From Saccharina japonica (lineage: Eukaryota > Sar > Phaeophyceae > Laminariales > Laminariaceae), in assembly GCA_008828725.1 (NCBI GenBank), contig MEHQ01000787.1, positions 28,353 to 92,352 of the forward strand: 64,000 nucleotides of DNA, read 5' to 3'. Of the stretch, positions 58,839 to 64,000 are shown in pieces (position 1 is the stretch's first letter; each line of letters opens with the position of its first letter). A program made the translations under genes and the position numbers. Below the pieces are notes generated by a model. That model did no database searches and was not told where the DNA came from. It saw nothing but the letters and a program-made list of their open reading frames with translations.

Positions 58839-61800
58839 TTAAGGTATTGAGGCAAATCACGTACCACTGTTGTGACCAGGACATATAAGGACCATTTGTG
58901 TAGTAACATTTAATCTACTCGCTCTACTGGTTTTGGAGTCGAAGAGCGGTACCGTACTATATAGTTAACACACACCAGCGCAGAATTTAAGGCAGATATA
59001 TGTCCATCTTGATCAAATATCACCATTTTATCTATAACACGCACGGTAAACACACACACCCCCTCGAACGAAATTTCCAAGCTGTTTTTTTTATATGCTC
59101 AAAACAACGGGCGAAGGTGCAAAAAACGCCGATACGCATCATGCGTAGCAGTGCGGCTATGGAACAGCGATCCCCAACGAGAAAAATACGAGATGTTTAC
59201 AAAGCCGACATTTGATTTTGTGTCTCTTGCCGCCTTCGTAACTTTTTTTAATAAAAATCGGCTCGGACAACCACACCCCACGGGGTGGTATCCCTGCATG
59301 TCATGCGGTATACTGTGTACGCAGTGAGGTATTTGATCGTTTCTATACTCAGGTTTGAGGTGTGGAGGTTATCGAGGTACACACCAGGTGTATTGATGTA
59401 TTGAGGGATTGCCTCGTTTTTCTTTTTAGGTTTAGAGTTTCTTCGGGTGTTTACTGTATTTACTGAAAAAAAAAAAAAAAACCGCTGTGAGACCGAGGAT
59501 TTCGTCGGCATTCACCTTTGCAAGCTGCGTGTGTCATACTTTGATCGCGCGTACATACTCGTACGGGTTTCATATGTCTTCATGCAGATGTACATTGAGG
59601 TACCACAGGCCATACAGGTATTACTAAATATTGATGGTGTCGGGGTAAAGAGGTAGTGATATGTTGAGGCATTGAGGTATCGAGATACCAAATTGGTGAG
59701 AGGTACTGATGTATTGTCCTGCCAACGACGCCAATATGGGGCGGACGCCCCCGGCAGGTTTATTTATTTCTTGCGTGGTTGTGGTGTGAAGTACACACCG
59801 AGGTAGGTCTGTACCTCGGGGTGTACACCAAACGGATCGACAGACCTCGGGTGTGATCTGGAGCTTGTGTATAATCAGGCGGTACTATCTAGGGGGGGGC
59901 GTACTCATTTGTTGCTTGCCTTAGTCATTTGACCATTGAACACGCATCCCTTTCGAGACGGAGCGTCGTCCCTACTCCTAATAGAGACACCTCCAACATT
60001 TGGGCGCTCATTACGCTGTTTCCATATATTACTAAGACACTTTTTGCTAATCTTATCCCTTTCCTGTTTCGCCGCCTGTAGCCACCACCCATCTCCTAAT
60101 ATAGCGATCGTTTTCTCGGGGTACTCATGTCGTGCACGGCCGTAGGCGTATGACCATAGACCCTCGCATCCCTACAATACCGGGACGGAGCACGTTGGGT
60201 TTTCACCAAACCAGGCAGAGATTGCTTGCACCAAGTACTATCTAGGGTATCCGCAGTATTCAAACATTCCTTGACGTGATGATATGTTGCACCAAACATA
60301 TTATAAGTAAGACGTCAGCAAACGTTCCGTCTCGCAGCACGCCCGTACCAGACTTACGACGTTACAACCATGACCTCCACCTCCTGTCGTGCACGACAAA
60401 ATATCGCAATTGGAGCAGTAGGAAGGCCCTACTTCGCAAGGCAGTAGGTCGGGTGGGAGGGGACGAGGGAGGGTCTACTGCGCACCGCGGTAGGTCGGGT
60501 GGGAGCGGACGAGGGAGGGTCTACTGCGCAACGCGGTAGGTCGGGTGGAAGGGGATGAGGGACGGTCTACTGCGCATCGCGGTAGGTCGGGTGTGAGGGG
60601 ACGAGGGAGGGTCTACTGCGCAACGCGGTAGGTCGGGTGGAAGAGGATGAGGGAGGGTCTACTGCGCAGCGCGGTAGGTCGGGTGGGACGGGACGAGGGA
60701 GGGTCTATTGCGCACCGCCGTAGGTCGGGTGGGAGCGGACGGACGCAAGGAGATACTATACACCGGAGCATCTGCCGAAGGTTACCATGCCGAGGTGTAG
60801 CGCGGATAGTGCCATGCATTTCCATGGGGAATTTTGGGCGAGATAATCGGGTCTCCGTCCGAGCGGGCAAGAGTAGAGGGGTATGGGGGATTCCGCATGG
60901 GGCGAGGTTCTACACGAACGCTGTTCAACCGCCCCTGGAGTGACCTCCTGTCGACACAGCCGCCCTTCCTCGCCAATCATAACGCGCCACGTGACGGTTT
61001 GTTTAAGCACCGAGAATATGTGGTATTAGCACCAGGTAATGGCACTACAGTAGCAGCACCAAGTAACGGCACTAGCAGCAGCAGCACCAGGTAACGGCAC
61101 TAGCAGCAGCAGCAGCAGCAGCAGCAACAGCGACAACAGCAGCGACAACAGCAGCGACAACAGCAGCGACAGCAGGAGAGTCAGCATGTAGCGCCGTGTG
61201 AAGAAACGCCAACCGGCCGCTGAAACGTAACCTGGCTGCTGAGGCGCCGGCAGTAGCAGTAGCAGCAGTAGCAGCAGTACATAGCAGCAGCAGTACAGGA
61301 GCAGCAGTACAGTACAGCACAGCACAGCACAGCACAGCACAGCACAGCACAGCAAAGCACACCACAACAGTGTACAACTGAACCGCACAGTACTGGCCAC
61401 ATCCACATAAAATGTAACGCACACAAGCATCGGGGAGACCTCTACAGGAGTGCTGTACCCAGACAATGCGCTAATCTGCAGTAGTGTAAACAGACGGCGA
61501 ACGTCTCTACCTGGGTCGCAGGTAGCTGCAAATGCAAAAGGACGAGCTGGTTTCAGCAACAAACCAAGCATACCACCTTCGGGCCTGAGCACAACGAATA
61601 CGCTGCTTCAGTGGACCCTAAGCATATCCACGTTACCGCATCAACGAGGGCAACACATAGGTGAACCCTGTTTTGGCGTGCAAGTCATAGTGACAAATGG
61701 GAAGCGTTTGTAATACTTGGGGAAGCGTTGCTACATAAAGGATTTGAGCCGTCTACGTAATTTTTTTTTTGTTGTATATTTTTGGCAATGCATCGGTCAA

Positions 61801-63929
61801 TACACCAAGTCATTCGACACTAAACACATTGCCCATGGGCGCACCAAACAAGAGAAACACGTCCGTGTATTTGCGGGAGGTGACGAGATCACGCCGCTGC
61901 CGAGATGTGCCTACGTAGAGGCAGCGCACGCAAGACAGAGAGAGAAACCGATTTTGCAGCTGGGACGGTCCGACAGTCGACACCGCGGTGGGCCGCCCAG
62001 CACCATGCTGGTGTGGCGGTGTATCCCCGCTGTAGTGTGTCGCTAATTGCACTACAATACCAGCAGTAGCAGCAGCCTCGACTCCGCGGACCAGAACCCT
62101 GGCACTTGCCTGCAGCAGCGGGCAACACCCTATTTACACTTGCAGGAGGCGTGTTCCTTAAAAGTTCACACATCATCATCAACAGCAGCAGTAGAACTGC
62201 AGCAGTTAGGGCTGCGAGTTGGCTCGAATTCCCTTCCCGGCTATTACCGGGGACCATAGTAAATAGGACCCACGGTACACAAAAAACCTACATACTTTAC
62301 CTATTTTTACGAACAACATTTGGTTCTATTTACTATGGTCCACCCGTAATATTTATTAGTTGGCTGGCGAAACAAACCAGCTTAACCGACTATAGTCGGC
62401 TCAGTCGGTTAGCGCTATTTAGCTTCAATAGGCACACACATGATATAGACCAAATACATGCCAACGGGCTTCGGCACTACCACCATCGGCACTGCTATCG
62501 GCGCCGGCACCGTCGATGGCGATGGGTTTGATGCGCCCCATGACTTGCACTAGACCTCTCAGCTCCCTCTTCCTCTCTGAGTGAGAGGACTCACGGGGGG
62601 AAATACACACCCCGTAGCAAATAAGCCTTCCATAACCAGTGCAAATCGAAGAGTCGGATGGTTGGCACCGCTGCAACCGACTTTAATATCCATATATGTA
62701 TATGTATAATTTATATATATACACATATATATACATATATACCAGGTACGTGCTTTAGTAGTTGCTAGCGATCGGCGGAAAAAACAAAACCTTCACTCAT
62801 TCCGGGGGACCATAGCAAATAGGACAACATTTTTTTAGTAAATGTAGGTAAATATGTTGGCTTTTGTGTATACCGTAGGCCCTATTTATTATGCCCCCCT
62901 CTCGTAACAGTCCCGTAACGGAAGACTTTTTAAGTCGACCGCTGTCGTTTATGCTTGTTTTTCATCATATGTACGTCGCAGGGAAGCAACACCTGCCTGG
63001 TACATGATACATAACTGGCAACTTTTAATCATCCAAATCACAGCTCTACAACAGCAGTAGCAGCAGTGCCACCCTGCTCGGAACTACCTGGTACCGTATA
63101 TCAGACGGTTTTTGGTAAATCATGTTGTTACCCAAGCAATCCTTATATTTCCGGACAGAGTGGTACGCAGCCGCAGTACTCTGTCCGGCACTGTAAGGAA
63201 AGACCGTAAAAAAAAGACCGTGTTGGTACTCAGATTAATAACCAAATGGTCTTCGATTTTTCGGACATACAGCAGGGGTCCACCAATAAGGCGGTGGTGT
63301 GCCAGAGCAATATGGCCGCCATATACAAGGAAGCCGCCTTATTCATTCCAAGTTATGGGTGCTATTCCCCAGTCGCGCCTAGCAATTTTGACAGCCTTAT
63401 ATCGGGATGTCGACTTACTCAGACCGCCTTATTGGGGGACTCCCACTGTAGTTGTATGAGCTACCTGAAAAGGCTGTAAACGAACTTTGAAGACCACGTA
63501 AAACGAAGTTTCTCCTGAGGGAAAACATCTTGATAATAAGTGTAATGTCTTACGAAAGCATCCCCAGGTATAGCATCGAAGGAGTCCCCCGTGAAGCGCT
63601 CAAAGAGTCAGCCCAAAGGTATCATACTGCCAGTCGAACCCAGCTCTGCGTTTGCGTGACGCAATATTGTGCATATCTCTCAAGTTTTACGATTGTGTGT
63701 TTCGTCTGCTCATTCGTCCAGCCTACTGCTGTAGTACACCAACCAAAACATCTCCTCCGCTACATATACTCAACTCTGTGCGGAAATTCACAGACGATTC
63801 GGATATTAATAAGAAAACCTCAAGCACCGTTACGACATTTCCGGACAGAGTGGTGTGATACCAGAACAAACAAACGGTGTTGTTGCCACATTTATACCGA
63901 TACCCGGTACCTGGTATATACGTGATTAT

Positions 63930-64000
63930 GTACTATTACGAGGGACCGTAGTAAATAGGACCACATTTTGTTAGTAAAAATAGGGAAACATATGGGTTTT
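63930..64000. mobile_element. MITE family M, copy d (cut by the window end)
   Basis: It begins GTACTATTACGAGGGACC, then GTAGTAAATAGGACCACA, like the left ends of the other copies. It lies outside the palindrome and is therefore an independent copy. Confidence 0.7.

Overview
The window is nuclear DNA from a eukaryote. Both recognisable host genes are split by GT-AG introns, almost all the rest is transposable-element debris, and interstitial TTAGGG-type telomere repeats are present. The two non-LTR retrotransposon families, a DIRS-order tyrosine-recombinase retrotransposon and a diatom/alga-like sarcosine/dimethylglycine methyltransferase suggest a marine alga or other protist. A stramenopile is plausible but is an inference from remembered family distributions. 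There are no operons, ribosome-binding sites or CRISPR arrays.

Host genes: (1) a plus-strand SAM-dependent methyltransferase of the glycine-betaine type (three exons, 26,158-28,470), without a recognisable first or last exon; (2) the 26S proteasome deubiquitinase Rpn11/PSMD14 on the minus strand. Six exons of Rpn11 run from 58,711 down to 45,060 and encode everything after the N-terminal ~45 residues. All exon junctions are in phase and the JAMM residues are intact.

Layout: 1-3,240 and 22,972-25,510 are arms of a large diverged inverted repeat. Between them lie a decayed non-LTR element (3.66-5.99 kb), GGGTACCC-rich palindromic elements (6.7-7.3 kb), paired dispersed repeats, a TIR element (11.5-13.4 kb), a foldback element (14,990-16,489), a candidate Mutator-like element with a 9-bp target duplication (17,345-18,366) and a non-LTR retrotransposon with an open 856-codon ORF (18,484-21,054). 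That ORF stops about 5 nt before a poly(C) tail. The methyltransferase and tandem repeats occupy 26-30 kb. Copies of a SINE-like repeat (called R here) lie at 31.8-32.9 kb. A minus-strand Ngaro/PAT-type DIRS element with split direct repeats spans 34.2-41.8 kb. It carries a clean ~425-bp internal inversion and a nested R + LINE chimera. Rpn11 and its intronic repeats, MITEs and a 388-bp tetranucleotide array fill 45-58.7 kb.

The last 12 kb (51,962-63,878) is a near-perfect inverted duplication around ~57.9 kb. It starts directly after a single ambiguous base at 51,961 and carries Rpn11 exon 2 on both strands. The minus-strand copy continues into the rest of the gene; the plus-strand copy has no partner exons. 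The arms differ near the pivot, including an R-derived insertion in only one arm. Two haplotypes joined in opposite orientation, or a young palindrome, therefore fit better than a read-hairpin artefact.
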